DNA of 37,043 nt, from the NCBI GenBank assembly GCA_964388785.1, contig CAYMBX010000008.1:1-37043 (forward strand), in the 5' to 3' direction. The translations under genes and the position numbers were made by a program. The DNA comes from VGKU01 sp964388785 (lineage in GTDB: Bacteria > Patescibacteriota > Patescibacteriia > UBA9934 > GWF2-40-263). Shown here in pieces: positions 7,759 through 16,406 of the stretch. The notes beneath the pieces are model-generated. The model had not been told where the DNA came from. It did no database searches and worked only from the letters and a program-made list of their open reading frames with translations. Position 1 is the stretch's first letter; each line of letters begins with the position of its first letter.

Positions 7759-8592
7759 TCAAGGACGGTGTTTGATGAGCCAAGCGACTTCCCTGGCACG
7801 CTCTTCATCTAATGGTGTTTCAAGCAGGAGGTCAATGTGGCTGAGTCGTGGATGCGAAACAAACAGAAGAAATGCCTTCTCACCCAAGAATCCTTTTCCC
7901 AAATGTTCATGGCGGTCTTTTCGTCCACCTAAGTCCACCTTTGAATCGTTCACATGACTTGCAACAAGCTTGGATAGCCCTATTTTTTCATCGAATTCAT
8001 TCAGTGTGCGTTCAAGCGTTTCTTGAGTACGCAAATCATAACCGCTTGCAAACGCGTGCTGCGTATCAAAGCAAATTCCGATTTCGCTCCCGCGATCTGC
8101 CCCTTTCACAAACCGTGAGATTTCATCAAACGAATCCCCCATCACCATGCCTGCCCCTGCGGAGATTTCAATCAGCAACTGACACGCTCCGTGATAATTT
8201 TCCAAAATTTGGTTGAGTCCATCGATAACCAGCTCCTCCCCATGTTCTTGCCCGACGTCCTTCGCGGATCCCGGATGAAACATCATCCCCTTGCATCCAA
8301 GGAGTGATCCGCGTTCAAGTTCCTCTCGCAAGATCGCGATGGATCCCAGGCGGATACGGTCGTCTGAAGAGGCAAGATTGATGAAATAAGGTGCGTGGAT
8401 ATAGGAGGATTCTATGTGATGTTCCCGCATGGCCATCTGAAATTGTGCTGCACTCTCCGGTGTAATCGGTTTGGGTTTGCCGCCTTGTGGAGGTCGTGAA
8501 AAAAACTGGATGGTTTCGCAGCCAATCTGCCCGCCATTTTTTGGAGCATTTTCCAGTCCGCCCGCCGCGGACACATGCGCGCCAATAAACAT
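7759..8592 (-). CDS. nfo: Endonuclease IV (AP endonuclease)
   Basis: 277 residues, the expected size. IGAHVSAAGGLENAP at the N-terminus, SYIHAPYFINLAS, MMFHPGSAKD, ICFDTQHAFASGYDL, VASHVNDSKVDLGGRKDRHE and LLLETPLDE carry the His/Asp/Glu ligands of the tri-zinc site of the Nfo TIM barrel. It cleaves DNA 5' to abasic sites in base-excision repair. A TG-extended -10 (TATCCT) lies 9 bp before the ATG, so the message may be leaderless; AGGA lies too close to act as a normal SD. Confidence 0.96.
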   Translation of the reverse strand: MFIGAHVSAAGGLENAPKNGGQIGCETIQFFSRPPQGGKPKPITPESAAQFQMAMREHHIESSYIHAPYFINLASSDDRIRLGSIAILREELERGSLLGCKGMMFHPGSAKDVGQEHGEELVIDGLNQILENYHGACQLLIEISAGAGMVMGDSFDEISRFVKGADRGSEIGICFDTQHAFASGYDLRTQETLERTLNEFDEKIGLSKLVASHVNDSKVDLGGRKDRHEHLGKGFLGEKAFLLFVSHPRLSHIDLLLETPLDEERAREVAWLIKHRP

Positions 8593-8601
8593 ATCCTGTG
8601 T

Positions 8602-8610
8602 AGGATAGCA
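8602..8610 (-). promoter_or_regulatory. Extended -10 promoter of nfo
   Basis: Read on the minus strand, TGC-TATCCT occupies 8610-8602, with 9 bp to the nfo ATG (8592). This predicts a transcript with 0-3 nt of leader. No clear -35 box was found, as is common for TG-extended promoters. Confidence 0.5.
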
Positions 8611-8667
8611 TATCTTTCTTTCTTGGTGGGCAAAGAGGCAGACAATCGAACATTCATCCTGACAGAT

Positions 8668-8710
8668 AAAAATATCCTCAGTCGAGTGCTCGCAGACTGA
8701 GGATATTTTT
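8668..8710. terminator. Bidirectional terminator after trigger factor
   Basis: Perfect 16-bp stem: AAAAATATCCTCAGTC 8668-8683 and GACTGAGGATATTTTT 8695-8710, with an 11-nt loop. It follows the tig stop on the minus strand and precedes nfo. A degenerate relative (CATCCTCAGTC ... GATTGAGTATTTTTGT) occurs at 22404-22437. Confidence 0.9.
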
Positions 8711-8712
8711 GT

Positions 8713-8727
8713 CCACCAAACGTTTGG
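8713..8727. repeat. Intergenic palindromic repeat, copy 2
   Basis: Perfect 12-bp palindrome CCAAACGTTTGG at 8716-8727, preceded by TTTTTGTCCA. It lies between the tig terminator and the tig stop codon. Same family as 6716, 22465 and 22586. Confidence 0.65.
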
Positions 8728-8740
8728 ATACTCAAATGGA

Positions 8741-10030
8741 TCATCGCACCATCACCTCTTTGAGCCGATCAATCACCTTGCGATTTTTGAGCATTTGCTC
8801 AGCGTATTCGCGATATTGCGGTGAATAAATCTGGTCGCGCGCTTCTTTCTCCGTATAGTGTTCCGCGATATGGTCGAGTTCATTGTTGATTTCTTGATCG
8901 TTCACCTCGATTTTTTCCTGTTCGGCAACAGCACGCATCACAAGTGCGACTTTAATGCGCGTGAGCGCTTGGGGTGTAAAGTCGATTTTGAGCTCACTAA
9001 GCGATCGTTTGAGGTTTGAAAGATAGGTTTCAAATTCAATCCCTTGGGATTCAACGTTACGCTTCAACTCCTCGACCATTTTGTTTATTTCTTCATTGAG
9101 GAGCAAATCCGGGATTTCTTCAAAGCGGGATTTTTTAGCCAATTGTTCCAACACTTCCCGTTCCTGACGCAATTGCTCTTCTTGCGATTTTTCTTCCCGC
9201 ATGTTTTTGGCAAGCGCCTCTTTGAGTGCAGCAAAATCTTTCATGCCAAGCGAAACGGCAAATGCGTCATCGAGCGTAGGAGGTTCCAAATGAAACAGTT
9301 CTTTTATGGTAATTTCAAACTCCGCTTCAGCTCCCGCAAGCATTTTTTGCACATGTTCCTTTGGAAACGGAAGGGTGAATGTTTTTGTTTGTCCTTCTTT
9401 GAGACCGATCAGCTGATCTTTCAGTCCCGGAATGTAATAATCTTCTGTCAGATAAATCGCGTGATTGGGTGAAGAACCTCCCTCGATCGCTACCCCGTCC
9501 TTTTTAATCGTCATCGAGACGACGACTTTATCTGAGGCGGAGACTTCTGTATCTTTTGGTGCACGCACTTCTTTTGTTTGCATGCGTTGCAGGTCTCGCA
9601 GGGCAAGCTCAATGTCCTTGTCTTCCACTTCGATCGGTTTTGCTTCCACGCGCATGTCTTTATACCCGGCCAGTTCGATCGTACGCGGCATGCGCGTGAC
9701 TTCGGCCGTGAACACCACGTCGTTTTCCGGTGCTAATTTTTCCACGTCGATTTTTGGTGATCCGACCGTTTCAAGATCGTGGGAGAGCAAGGCCTTTACA
9801 TAGTGGGCACGGACAATCGATTCAAGCGCTTCCTCAAGAATTTTCATCTCGCCAAATCGCTGCTTCACGATTTCATAACTCGCCTTGCCGGGTCGGAAGC
9901 CGGGAATGTTTGAGTGTTCTGAAAGCCGTGTTGCCGCCTGTTCAAGATACGGACGGATTTCTTCCTGCGTCAGTGTTACGGTTAGTTTTATTTGGTTTTT
10001 TTCCAGTTCGTCGATTTTGATATCGGGCAT
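8741..10030 (-). CDS. tig: Trigger factor (ribosome-associated chaperone/PPIase)
   Basis: 429 residues from the ATG at 10030, matching the usual 430. The frame is open further upstream, but that extension would include the promoter. The N-terminal ribosome-docking signature IPGFRPGKASYEIVKQRFG is clear, followed by the PPIase-like middle domain (DKVVVSMTIKKDGVAIEGGS ... YYIPGLKDQLIGLKEGQTKTF) and a long helical, charged C-terminal arm (residues about 245-429). It binds nascent chains at the ribosomal exit. It is monocistronic, between its own promoter and a strong terminator. Confidence 0.95.
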   Translation of the reverse strand: MPDIKIDELEKNQIKLTVTLTQEEIRPYLEQAATRLSEHSNIPGFRPGKASYEIVKQRFGEMKILEEALESIVRAHYVKALLSHDLETVGSPKIDVEKLAPENDVVFTAEVTRMPRTIELAGYKDMRVEAKPIEVEDKDIELALRDLQRMQTKEVRAPKDTEVSASDKVVVSMTIKKDGVAIEGGSSPNHAIYLTEDYYIPGLKDQLIGLKEGQTKTFTLPFPKEHVQKMLAGAEAEFEITIKELFHLEPPTLDDAFAVSLGMKDFAALKEALAKNMREEKSQEEQLRQEREVLEQLAKKSRFEEIPDLLLNEEINKMVEELKRNVESQGIEFETYLSNLKRSLSELKIDFTPQALTRIKVALVMRAVAEQEKIEVNDQEINNELDHIAEHYTEKEARDQIYSPQYREYAEQMLKNRKVIDRLKEVMVR

Positions 10031-10064
10031 AAAGAAGACAAAAAGGGAGTAAGTTTGCCCGCAA

Positions 10065-10093
10065 AGCGTAATGGAAACGTCGGTGCTTGTCAA
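10065..10093 (-). promoter_or_regulatory. tig promoter
   Basis: Minus strand: -35 TTGACA (10093-10088), 17-bp spacer, -10 TACGCT (10070-10065). Transcription would start about 28 nt before the tig ATG. The -35 abuts the T-tract of the island terminator, so the island's end and the start of tig are only a few bases apart. Confidence 0.6.
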
Positions 10094-10094
10094 T

Positions 10095-10124
10095 GAAAAA
10101 ACCGCGTCCCCGGTGGGATGCGGT
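10095..10124 (-). terminator. Terminator of the GHKL ATPase operon
   Basis: A stem ACCGC-G-TCCC (10101-10110) / GGGA-T-GCGGT (115-124 of the same kilobase) with loop CGGT. On the minus strand it is followed by a run of six T. It lies directly behind the stop of the GHKL ATPase gene (10132). Confidence 0.8.
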
Positions 10125-10131
10125 GAGTGTT

Positions 10132-12141
10132 CTAGCGCTTGCCGGTGGCGAGCGCCTTGCTGAGCATGTTGGCCGTGAGCGTGGCCGCCTGCTCATCGAC
10201 CGCCTTGCTGCCCTGGCCCTCGTAGAGGCTCTGGGCGACACGGCAGGCGATCTCTCGGATCGCACAGCTCGTGCGGGTCAGGTCGCTCTCGACCAGGAAG
10301 AGCGGGTGGCCGAAGTTCAGCATGATGACCGTCCGGTCGGTGCTAGCTCCACGGTGGAGCCAGCTGACCGTCGCGTGGGCATCCGCCGTCTTCGTGATCT
10401 TGGTCGAGACGATCTCGAAGGTGTGGCCGTTCACCACGATTTGGTTGTCGATCGTGATGGTCTGCCTGGGCTCGGGGGCCCAGTCCCTTTCGATGTGGAC
10501 GGTGCAGACGGCAACGTCCTCGTCCGGGTTGTTGAGATTCACGACGGTGATGTCGAAGTCACCGTTTTCCTCTCCGGAGCGGACTTCCGCCTGGGTGGGA
10601 TCGTCCTCGTGGATGAGGAGCGTTCCACCCCAGTCCTGATGACGCCAGTCGAGATCCGCGCCTTCGGGAACGAACTGGAGACGCACCACATGCGTGTCGT
10701 TCCAGGCCAGGTTGACCCTGGACTTGGTGAACGACATGGCGATCTTTTCGCGCACCATGATCTGCACGGTGCAGAATGGCGCCTCGTCGACGTCACCCAT
10801 CACACGAACGGTCAGCGTGTGGTTGCCGACCTCGCGGGCGGTGTAGGTGACCTCGCTCCCCTGCTTTCTGTCGAGCGCACCGCCGCAGGCGGAATCATCC
10901 CAGACGTAGGCGGCAGCCGGATCCGGCTTCTCGACCGCGAAGGTGAATCGATCACCGGGGCGCATCGCGATGCGGTGACGGTTGAGCGTCAGATGCGCGA
11001 CCGTCTTCTTCTCCGGCTTCCCGACGCTTCCGCTTGACTGGAGGGTTTCGCAGATGCGTCGAATGAGCTCGGTGTCACTGGTGGTCACGATCTGGTCGGA
11101 ACGCAGTCCGAGCTCCTTCTCGACCCGAGGCACGACGCTCAGGCGCAGTGACTCCAGAAGCGCGAACACCAAGTCCTCGTCGTCGAGCAGTTTGGCACTG
11201 AACGACTTGCGGTTGCCGGTGGCATACGCCTTGTTGAGCGCCGGGACATCGACGTGTCCGACCACTTGAGGATGGCGCAGGACGATATCGACCTGGCGGG
11301 CCAGCATCGCGTAGCGCCTGTCCCGGAGCATTTCGCTGACGAATTCGCTCCAGGTGCAGACGGGACCCTTCGCACCGACCATCACGTGATCAGCGGAACG
11401 GTCCGCTCGCGCGACCACGTAGAGATCACAGTGGATGTCCCCAACCGGCGGATCATTCTGGACGATCATCTGGATGGGGTCCCCGTTGATCTTGCGCGGC
11501 TTGAGCGGCTGCTCCTGCTGAGGTCTCCCCTGTTCGTCGAAAACCTGTACGACGATCTTTGGCGCGAGGTGTGGGCTGAGCCGCTCGGCCAGGTTCTCGA
11601 TGACGTTCTCGGGCTTGCGCTGCATCTTGGCGCTGGGGTTCCCGACCCCGATGTTGCGCCAGACGACCATCGTTCCGGATGTGGTGAGATCATGTCCGTA
11701 CGGGAGATCCGTCTTGGTCCACTTGAGCGGAGATCCGTCGGTTGTGAACCAGGCGTCGAACAGTGCGGGACGGGTCAGGGTGATCCGGTAGGCGTTTCCA
11801 CTCCCGGTCTTGGTGATCGTTTCGGCCTCCTCACAGTGGTGGATGAAGCCGAGTCGACCGGTCCCGTTACGTCCCTTCTTTTCGACATCTTTGCGAGCTT
11901 CAGAGCCCGCGAGCGTCACGTACGCTTCCTGTCCGAGATCGGGACCCATGCCCGATCCGTTGTCGATGCAGGCAAGACAGAGCACGCCGTCTTGCCAGAA
12001 GAAACGCAGGATGATCCTGTCGGCGCCCCAGTCGTCGCTGTTTTCGACGAGCTGGACCAGGGCGTCCAGGAATCCCGTGAAGCCATCGGTGAGACGGTCG
12101 AGAACCGAGAGGTCCACTTGCCGTCGTCGAACACTTGCCAT
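10132..12141 (-). CDS. GHKL-fold ATPase with Ig-like middle domains (accessory island)
   Basis: 669 residues from the ATG at 12141, which overlaps the upstream stop (TGATG), so translation is coupled. The N-terminus is a HATPase_c fold: N box LVENSDDWGAD (31-41), G1 CIDNGSGMG (58-66) and G2 GRNGTGRLGF (90-99). This is the Hsp90/MutL/MORC-like layout with no histidine-kinase H box. A second globular region follows, then from about 390 to 570 beta-rich Ig/PKD-like segments (YTAREVGNHTLTVRVMG; FDITVVNLNNPDEDVAVCTVHIE). The C-terminus (TVIMLNFGHPLF ... LTANMLSKAL) resembles the tail of other prokaryotic HATPase_c_3 proteins. It probably clamps on an ATP-dependent partner; function unknown. GC and codon choice differ from flanking tig. 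A defence or stress role is inference. Confidence 0.75.
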   Translation of the reverse strand: MASVRRRQVDLSVLDRLTDGFTGFLDALVQLVENSDDWGADRIILRFFWQDGVLCLACIDNGSGMGPDLGQEAYVTLAGSEARKDVEKKGRNGTGRLGFIHHCEEAETITKTGSGNAYRITLTRPALFDAWFTTDGSPLKWTKTDLPYGHDLTTSGTMVVWRNIGVGNPSAKMQRKPENVIENLAERLSPHLAPKIVVQVFDEQGRPQQEQPLKPRKINGDPIQMIVQNDPPVGDIHCDLYVVARADRSADHVMVGAKGPVCTWSEFVSEMLRDRRYAMLARQVDIVLRHPQVVGHVDVPALNKAYATGNRKSFSAKLLDDEDLVFALLESLRLSVVPRVEKELGLRSDQIVTTSDTELIRRICETLQSSGSVGKPEKKTVAHLTLNRHRIAMRPGDRFTFAVEKPDPAAAYVWDDSACGGALDRKQGSEVTYTAREVGNHTLTVRVMGDVDEAPFCTVQIMVREKIAMSFTKSRVNLAWNDTHVVRLQFVPEGADLDWRHQDWGGTLLIHEDDPTQAEVRSGEENGDFDITVVNLNNPDEDVAVCTVHIERDWAPEPRQTITIDNQIVVNGHTFEIVSTKITKTADAHATVSWLHRGASTDRTVIMLNFGHPLFLVESDLTRTSCAIREIACRVAQSLYEGQGSKAVDEQAATLTANMLSKALATGKR

Positions 12142-13583
12142 CACTTACCCCTTTGCAGCAGTCGTGCGGTTTCTCGTTCCGCATTGATGATGTCGAACGC
12201 TTCCGGGTTGTCCAGGAGCAGCTGAAGGCCTCTGGTTCCAAGAAACAGTTCGAACAGTTCTGGTCCCAGAATGGGACGAACGTCCCTCTGAATATGTTCG
12301 TCGCCAAACGAGACGATGAATACGATCACTTTGCGCAGGCGTTCGATGGCCTCGCGCACCGTCTCGATCTGCTCCGGATTCAGTCGTTCGCCCGGTCGTC
12401 TTGCAAACGACGCGCGGGTCAGGCAATGCCTGACATCCTCGATGAGTTCCCCGATCTGGGCTTGCGCGTTCGGCGTTATTTCCGCAGCTGTCTCTTCAAT
12501 GTACCGTTTTCCCCGCAGCGCGCCGGCCATTAGTTCGTGGCCATGGGCCAGGCGCTCCGCGAGATCGTCGCCACCCTTTTTCTCAACCGGAGGCTGAGGG
12601 GTGGTCGCAACGGGTGACGTAGAGACGGGACGAGTCGGCTTGATCGGCCGCCTCTCCTGTGGTTCTTTGGGTGCTTCTCTTCCCCCCACCACTGATCCCA
12701 GACGCAGCGGCTCAGCAACCTCCCAAATGCCCTGCTTCTGCTTCGTGCGATACGTCTTGCGAAGTTCGTCGAAGCGTGCGACATGCTCGGGATACGAGCG
12801 CTTGAGCAACGCACGGATGACCCCCTCGACCGTCTCGTACGGAAGCTTGGGATCCGGTTCTTTGTTCGGATCCCAGCTCAGAAGATTCTGCGTGGCCGAG
12901 CCACCGAGTCCGATTTCTTTGGCCACGCGGTTGGGCGTATGTCCTTTGTATGCGCTGAGCATCAGACGGCACGCGTCATGAAACGTTCCTGCACCCGGGA
13001 AGATCGTTTGCGGATCCGCGTCGAAGATCACTCGGCAGATGAGTGCGTAGACCAGATCGATACGCGTGTTCGCGTTGATCGGCCCTCGTACCAACAGCTC
13101 GATCATCTTCGAGAGCGGTTCGACTGAAGGCAGATGCACCTTCTCAAGCCACTTGCGGAGCAATTCGTTGCTTCCGGCCCCGATCTGGATGCCTAGAAGG
13201 AATCGATTGCCGTATCGCTCTCCCCAGGCGTTGAGTTCGTCGATGATCGATCCGCGGCTCGTGTAGGTTGCGAAGTCGACACGGTCGGCGAGTTCTGGTG
13301 CGCGGGCGATCAACTGCTTTTTCGCCTCGCACACGAGCCAGCCGTCGATGTCGACGCCTGTGAGTTCAGTGATCTTGCCCGCGCTTGTCGTGAGGAGTGC
13401 GTTGGTCGGCTCGTCACGCAGCCAGGAATCCAGATCCTCCGAACCCCTGATTTCAAGTGCGACCAGAGCGCGTTTGGCGTCCGCGGCGGTGTGCAGTCCA
13501 TTGGCTGACATCCACCTTTGCCAAAGGTCACTGAGCGTGACGTTCGGACCCCAGGTGACGGGGTCGAGTTTCTGGAAGCTCAT
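12141..13583 (-). CDS. 480-aa island protein of unknown function with a central HTH-like segment
   Basis: I do not recognise a family over the full length. Residues 1-220 look alpha-helical and globular. Around 225-275 the sequence TPNRVAKEIGLGGSATQNLLSW followed by PYETVEGVIRALLKRSYPEHVARF resembles a helix-turn-helix of the Xre/Cro sort, with a ribbon of helices behind. A Pro/Thr-rich, probably disordered linker spans about 310-345. The C-terminal 130 residues are helical again. It is first in a two-gene operon with the GHKL ATPase, coupled by TGATG, and starts at ATG 13583 behind a good SD (GGGAG). It may act as the DNA-binding partner or autorepressor of the island. Confidence 0.7.
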   Translation of the reverse strand: MSFQKLDPVTWGPNVTLSDLWQRWMSANGLHTAADAKRALVALEIRGSEDLDSWLRDEPTNALLTTSAGKITELTGVDIDGWLVCEAKKQLIARAPELADRVDFATYTSRGSIIDELNAWGERYGNRFLLGIQIGAGSNELLRKWLEKVHLPSVEPLSKMIELLVRGPINANTRIDLVYALICRVIFDADPQTIFPGAGTFHDACRLMLSAYKGHTPNRVAKEIGLGGSATQNLLSWDPNKEPDPKLPYETVEGVIRALLKRSYPEHVARFDELRKTYRTKQKQGIWEVAEPLRLGSVVGGREAPKEPQERRPIKPTRPVSTSPVATTPQPPVEKKGGDDLAERLAHGHELMAGALRGKRYIEETAAEITPNAQAQIGELIEDVRHCLTRASFARRPGERLNPEQIETVREAIERLRKVIVFIVSFGDEHIQRDVRPILGPELFELFLGTRGLQLLLDNPEAFDIINAERETARLLQRGK

Positions 13584-13669
13584 CGTACACTCCCTTGGCC
13601 CTGATTTTCCCTTTTATTGCGGTTGTAATGAAATTCGTTCTGGGCGGAAAATGGACCCAGAAGGCAAAA

Positions 13670-13737
13670 ACCGTACCAAGCAGATTGGGCGTTGTCAAGG
13701 TGATCGCCTTGACAACAGCAAATAGGATGACTAGGAT
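13670..13737. promoter_or_regulatory. Divergent promoter pair with palindromic operator (island pair 1)
   Basis: A 26-bp palindrome at 13691-13716 has arms GTTGTCAAGG and CCTTGACAAC around TGATCG. Each arm supplies a consensus -35. Plus strand: TTGACA 13709-13714, 17-bp spacer, -10 TAGGAT 13732-13737, driving the gene at 13785. Minus strand: TTGACA 13698-13693, 17-bp spacer, -10 TACGGT 13675-13670, driving the gene at 13583. A dimeric regulator on the palindrome would cover both -35 boxes and block both directions. Confidence 0.8.
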
Positions 13738-13784
13738 TTTTACTCCGGAATCTCGACGTTTCCGGACTGTCACAAGGGGACACC

Positions 13785-14918
13785 ATGCCTGGCGTAAAGA
13801 AAGGAACAGCGTCTCCCAAGGACGACCGAAGAGTCGTCGAAGGCGCGCTCGGTTCGAAAGACGCGGAGCTTCAAGATGTGCGGCTTGGCCCGATCGAATT
13901 TGCGGTGTGGGACGAGCTATGTTCTTGTTACGATGAAAAAGGAGCACCGCTCACTCCGGATGAATGTGCGGCGGTCGTTCTCAAGCATGCGAACACCGGA
14001 AATGCCTTCGTGATGCTCAATGGTCTGGAGAAGAAGGGAGTCCTCCAGTCGGACGAGCGATCCGCGCAAAATCGGCATCGGGTTCCGCGGACCAGAGGGA
14101 TCCGTATCCTGGTCGGTCGCGGGGCGAGCCCCAAGCAAATGTGGCCGACGGCGGAACCAAAACCTCGCGGGATTCGTTCCAAAAAGGACAAGCCATCCAC
14201 ACGCGGCAAGCTCTTCTCCGCCACACGCATGAGCGAGCAAGGTCCGCTTGTGTGCACCGATCCGTCCGTGGTCGTTCACATGAATGACCGGCGCGCGAAG
14301 GTGTACGAAGCGTTCATGGATCTGTCGCGATCGAACGGCTACGCACCTCTGACCGCCAAGCAGATGCATGCGGTGATTCGTGAACACGGAGAGGACCCCG
14401 GCCTACTCTACGTTTTCGATCATCAGGTCGGAGTGATTCTCCAGGTGAAAGAAACCGCTCCGGGGGTGGGCGTGGATCGAGAAGTCGTGTTCGTACGCTA
14501 CAGAGTGCGCGGCGAGGCGAAGGATCGAACACCGCCGGAGTGCGGATCGAGCCACGAGCCCGTGATCGACAGTGCTTCTGCGGCGGCGCGGCCGGTGCTT
14601 CGCACCAAAGCCGATCTCATCCAAGAGCTCGCGAGTTCCGTCTCTGCCATGGAGAGACGTCGCGCACACATCGAGGCGGAACGCCTTGCGGCACACGCCA
14701 TGCTGGAGCGAGAGGCCGACGATCAAATCGAACGTCTGCGTGAGCAGTTGCAGATCGCTCAGCAACAGCGTGAGGAGCTCGCGCGACAGCGCGAACGACT
14801 CTCAGAACAGCCGCTCGCCGCAGATGCGGAACTTGAGCGACTCGGGCGTGAGGCCACGGAGCTGCAAGTGGCCATCGACAACTACGACGCCGTGATGAAG
14901 TTCGCGGCTCGTCCTTAA
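13785..14918 (+). CDS. 377-aa island protein: winged-helix-like segments and C-terminal coiled coil
   Basis: I do not recognise a family. Residues about 30-95 (PIEFAVWDELCSCYDEKGAPLT... FVMLNGLEKKGVLQSD) look like a winged helix: helix, helix, then a basic strand region RHRVPRTRGIRILVGRG. A basic linker (KPRGIRSKKDKPSTRGK) follows, then a second helix-strand unit (PLTAKQMHAVIREHG ... VVFVRYRV). From about residue 270 to the end lies a long heptad-rich coiled coil (ERLREQLQIAQQQREELARQ). SD AAGGGG precedes the ATG. It faces the 480-aa/GHKL operon across a shared operator, so it is probably co-regulated with it. DNA binding is inferred. Confidence 0.7.
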   Translation: MPGVKKGTASPKDDRRVVEGALGSKDAELQDVRLGPIEFAVWDELCSCYDEKGAPLTPDECAAVVLKHANTGNAFVMLNGLEKKGVLQSDERSAQNRHRVPRTRGIRILVGRGASPKQMWPTAEPKPRGIRSKKDKPSTRGKLFSATRMSEQGPLVCTDPSVVVHMNDRRAKVYEAFMDLSRSNGYAPLTAKQMHAVIREHGEDPGLLYVFDHQVGVILQVKETAPGVGVDREVVFVRYRVRGEAKDRTPPECGSSHEPVIDSASAAARPVLRTKADLIQELASSVSAMERRRAHIEAERLAAHAMLEREADDQIERLREQLQIAQQQREELARQRERLSEQPLAADAELERLGREATELQVAIDNYDAVMKFAARP

Positions 14919-14944
14919 GACCAGGGAACACCCGGTCTTTTTTT
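14917..14944 (+). terminator. Terminator of the 377-aa island gene
   Basis: Stem AAGACC-(A)-GGG (14917-14926) / CCC-GGTCTT (14931-14939), loop AACA, followed by a T tract to 14944. It overlaps the stop codon of the gene. Confidence 0.85.
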
Positions 14945-14950
14945 ATGAAC

Positions 14951-14976
14951 AAAAAAGACACGAACCGTTTCGTGTC
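14951..14976 (-). terminator. Terminator of the 464-aa island gene
   Basis: Minus strand: perfect stem GACACGAA / TTCGTGTC (14976-14969 and 14964-14957), four-base loop, then six T. It begins inside the stop codon of the gene (14975-14977). It is back-to-back with the terminator of the converging gene. Confidence 0.88.
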
Positions 14977-16369
14977 AGGAGTCGTCGGAGTCTGGTCCGT
15001 TGCTCGTGCGTCCGTAGCGGGCTTCGCGCCACGCCACCCAGTGCTGCTTCTTGCCGTACTCGAGCGCGGACTCGAGGGCTCTGGGATCGCGCGCGAACTG
15101 GAGTGTCGCCTGCGCAGCCCGACGGCAGGCATCGGTCGGCTTGTGGACGTAGCCTCGCTTGTAGCGTTCCGTTTCGAACAGGTCCGATTCCAGCAGTCGG
15201 TCGACCGTTTCCTCGAATTCCTCGAGGTCATCGTCCGGGACCAGCCCGGTGTTTCGCAGGATGCTGAGGTATGTTTTTTTCCCATACCCCTTGTCCTGTG
15301 CGGTCAGCAGGGCCAAGAGAACGAACAGGCGCTCAAGCGCGGTTGATCGCGAGATGGCGTCCACGAAGAGGTGGGCCGGGTTGGCCTCAAGACGCATAAT
15401 CAAGGCACTTGCCTCGATGCGGGCGTCAAAGAGTTGCACCAACGCTTCCGGCGGTTCGGGGATGCTTGGTTGGAAGCGCAGCATGTCGGCCGCTCGATCC
15501 GATGTCCCGTCTTCCGAGAGTAGGAGGCGCGACTTCGTCTCTTGGAGCTGTCTTGCGACCTCGGGAGGACAAGGGATGCCAAAGAGCGTGGCAAGACGCT
15601 CGAGCTCTTCGGCGCGATGTTGCAGATCATCTGCCTGGTCGATGAGAGCTCGGTACTCGCCGCGCCGTCGTGAAGCTTCTTGTGCGTTGGCGCTTGCGCG
15701 TTCTTCGATCTGTCCAACGCGTATCTGCACGTCTTGGATCTTACGGCAGAGTTCGTGCAGATCGGAGCGATCACGATCGAACACACCTATGCGTGCCGCT
15801 TTCGCCACCGCGACTCCGAGAGCTGCGTCGATCGGAGGATCAGCGCTCAGAAGTGAATCGATCGCCCGACGCCGGTCGTTCATGGCCCTTTGGAATGCCG
15901 CACGCTCTTCGGAGAAGGCGGCGACCGTTTCGCGCAAGCGTCGCGGAAGCGCGAGTGTGCGTTCGTACAGGTCGTGCGAGAGTGCGCGCAGACGTCCCTC
16001 CAGACGCGTGTTGACCGCCTGCTCCACCGTCTGATCGTCGGCGGGTTGTGTCTGGGGCGGGCGGGAGCGCAACGCTTCGAGTTCGGCGGTGAGTTGTGCA
16101 ATCTTGCCGGCGAGTTCACTCCGTGCGGAGTCGATGACCGTGCTTGCGTCCAAGAGCCAATCCGCGTTGAAAACCGCGATCGCGCCGATGAGCGGTCCGA
16201 GCGAGAGTTCCTGAATGAGCGCGCTGAGTCGTTCATCAGCGATAGGAATGACCGGACCTTCTTCAAAAAGTTCGGCGGCGGCGGCGAGATCGGCGATTTG
16301 TCGGCGCACAATCTCGAGTTCGTGCTCGAGCCTGATCTGCTGTTCGAGCAGTTCATCTTCGGTTGACAC
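14975..16369 (-). CDS. 464-aa coiled-coil island protein with C-terminal winged-helix-like domain
   Basis: The start is GTG 16369, chosen because AGGAGG lies 7 nt upstream; the longer open frame would run through the promoter. Residues 1-35 are a coiled coil (LEQQIRLEHELEIVRRQIADL), and long coiled-coil stretches recur at about 85-260 (IAQLTAELEALRS; VGQIEERASANAQEASRRRG). A CPP break follows near 275. The C-terminal part (ALERLFVLLALLTAQDKGYGKKTYLSILRN ... VDRLLESDLFETERYKRGYVHK) looks like a winged helix. No ATPase motif was found, so it is not an SMC protein. No family recognised. A structural or DNA-bridging role is possible; only the architecture is certain. Confidence 0.7.
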   Translation of the reverse strand: MSTEDELLEQQIRLEHELEIVRRQIADLAAAAELFEEGPVIPIADERLSALIQELSLGPLIGAIAVFNADWLLDASTVIDSARSELAGKIAQLTAELEALRSRPPQTQPADDQTVEQAVNTRLEGRLRALSHDLYERTLALPRRLRETVAAFSEERAAFQRAMNDRRRAIDSLLSADPPIDAALGVAVAKAARIGVFDRDRSDLHELCRKIQDVQIRVGQIEERASANAQEASRRRGEYRALIDQADDLQHRAEELERLATLFGIPCPPEVARQLQETKSRLLLSEDGTSDRAADMLRFQPSIPEPPEALVQLFDARIEASALIMRLEANPAHLFVDAISRSTALERLFVLLALLTAQDKGYGKKTYLSILRNTGLVPDDDLEEFEETVDRLLESDLFETERYKRGYVHKPTDACRRAAQATLQFARDPRALESALEYGKKQHWVAWREARYGRTSNGPDSDDS

Positions 16370-16406
16370 GTCTCCTCCTTCTTGTCCACGGTCAAACCAG
16401 AAAAAT

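Noticed and set aside
10087..11037. 316-aa plus-strand open frame opposite the GHKL ATPase gene
   Set aside because: Antisense shadow caused by high-GC codon use; low-complexity Val/Gly/Asp composition, no SD, and it runs over the GHKL gene and its terminator.
11254..12225. 323-aa plus-strand open frame opposite the GHKL ATPase gene
   Set aside because: Same kind of shadow; the minus-strand frame has clear ATPase motifs and this one has none.
14975..16369. 464-aa coiled-coil protein as an SMC/Wadjet-type ATPase
   Set aside because: Coiled coils are present but there is no Walker A, signature or Walker B motif.
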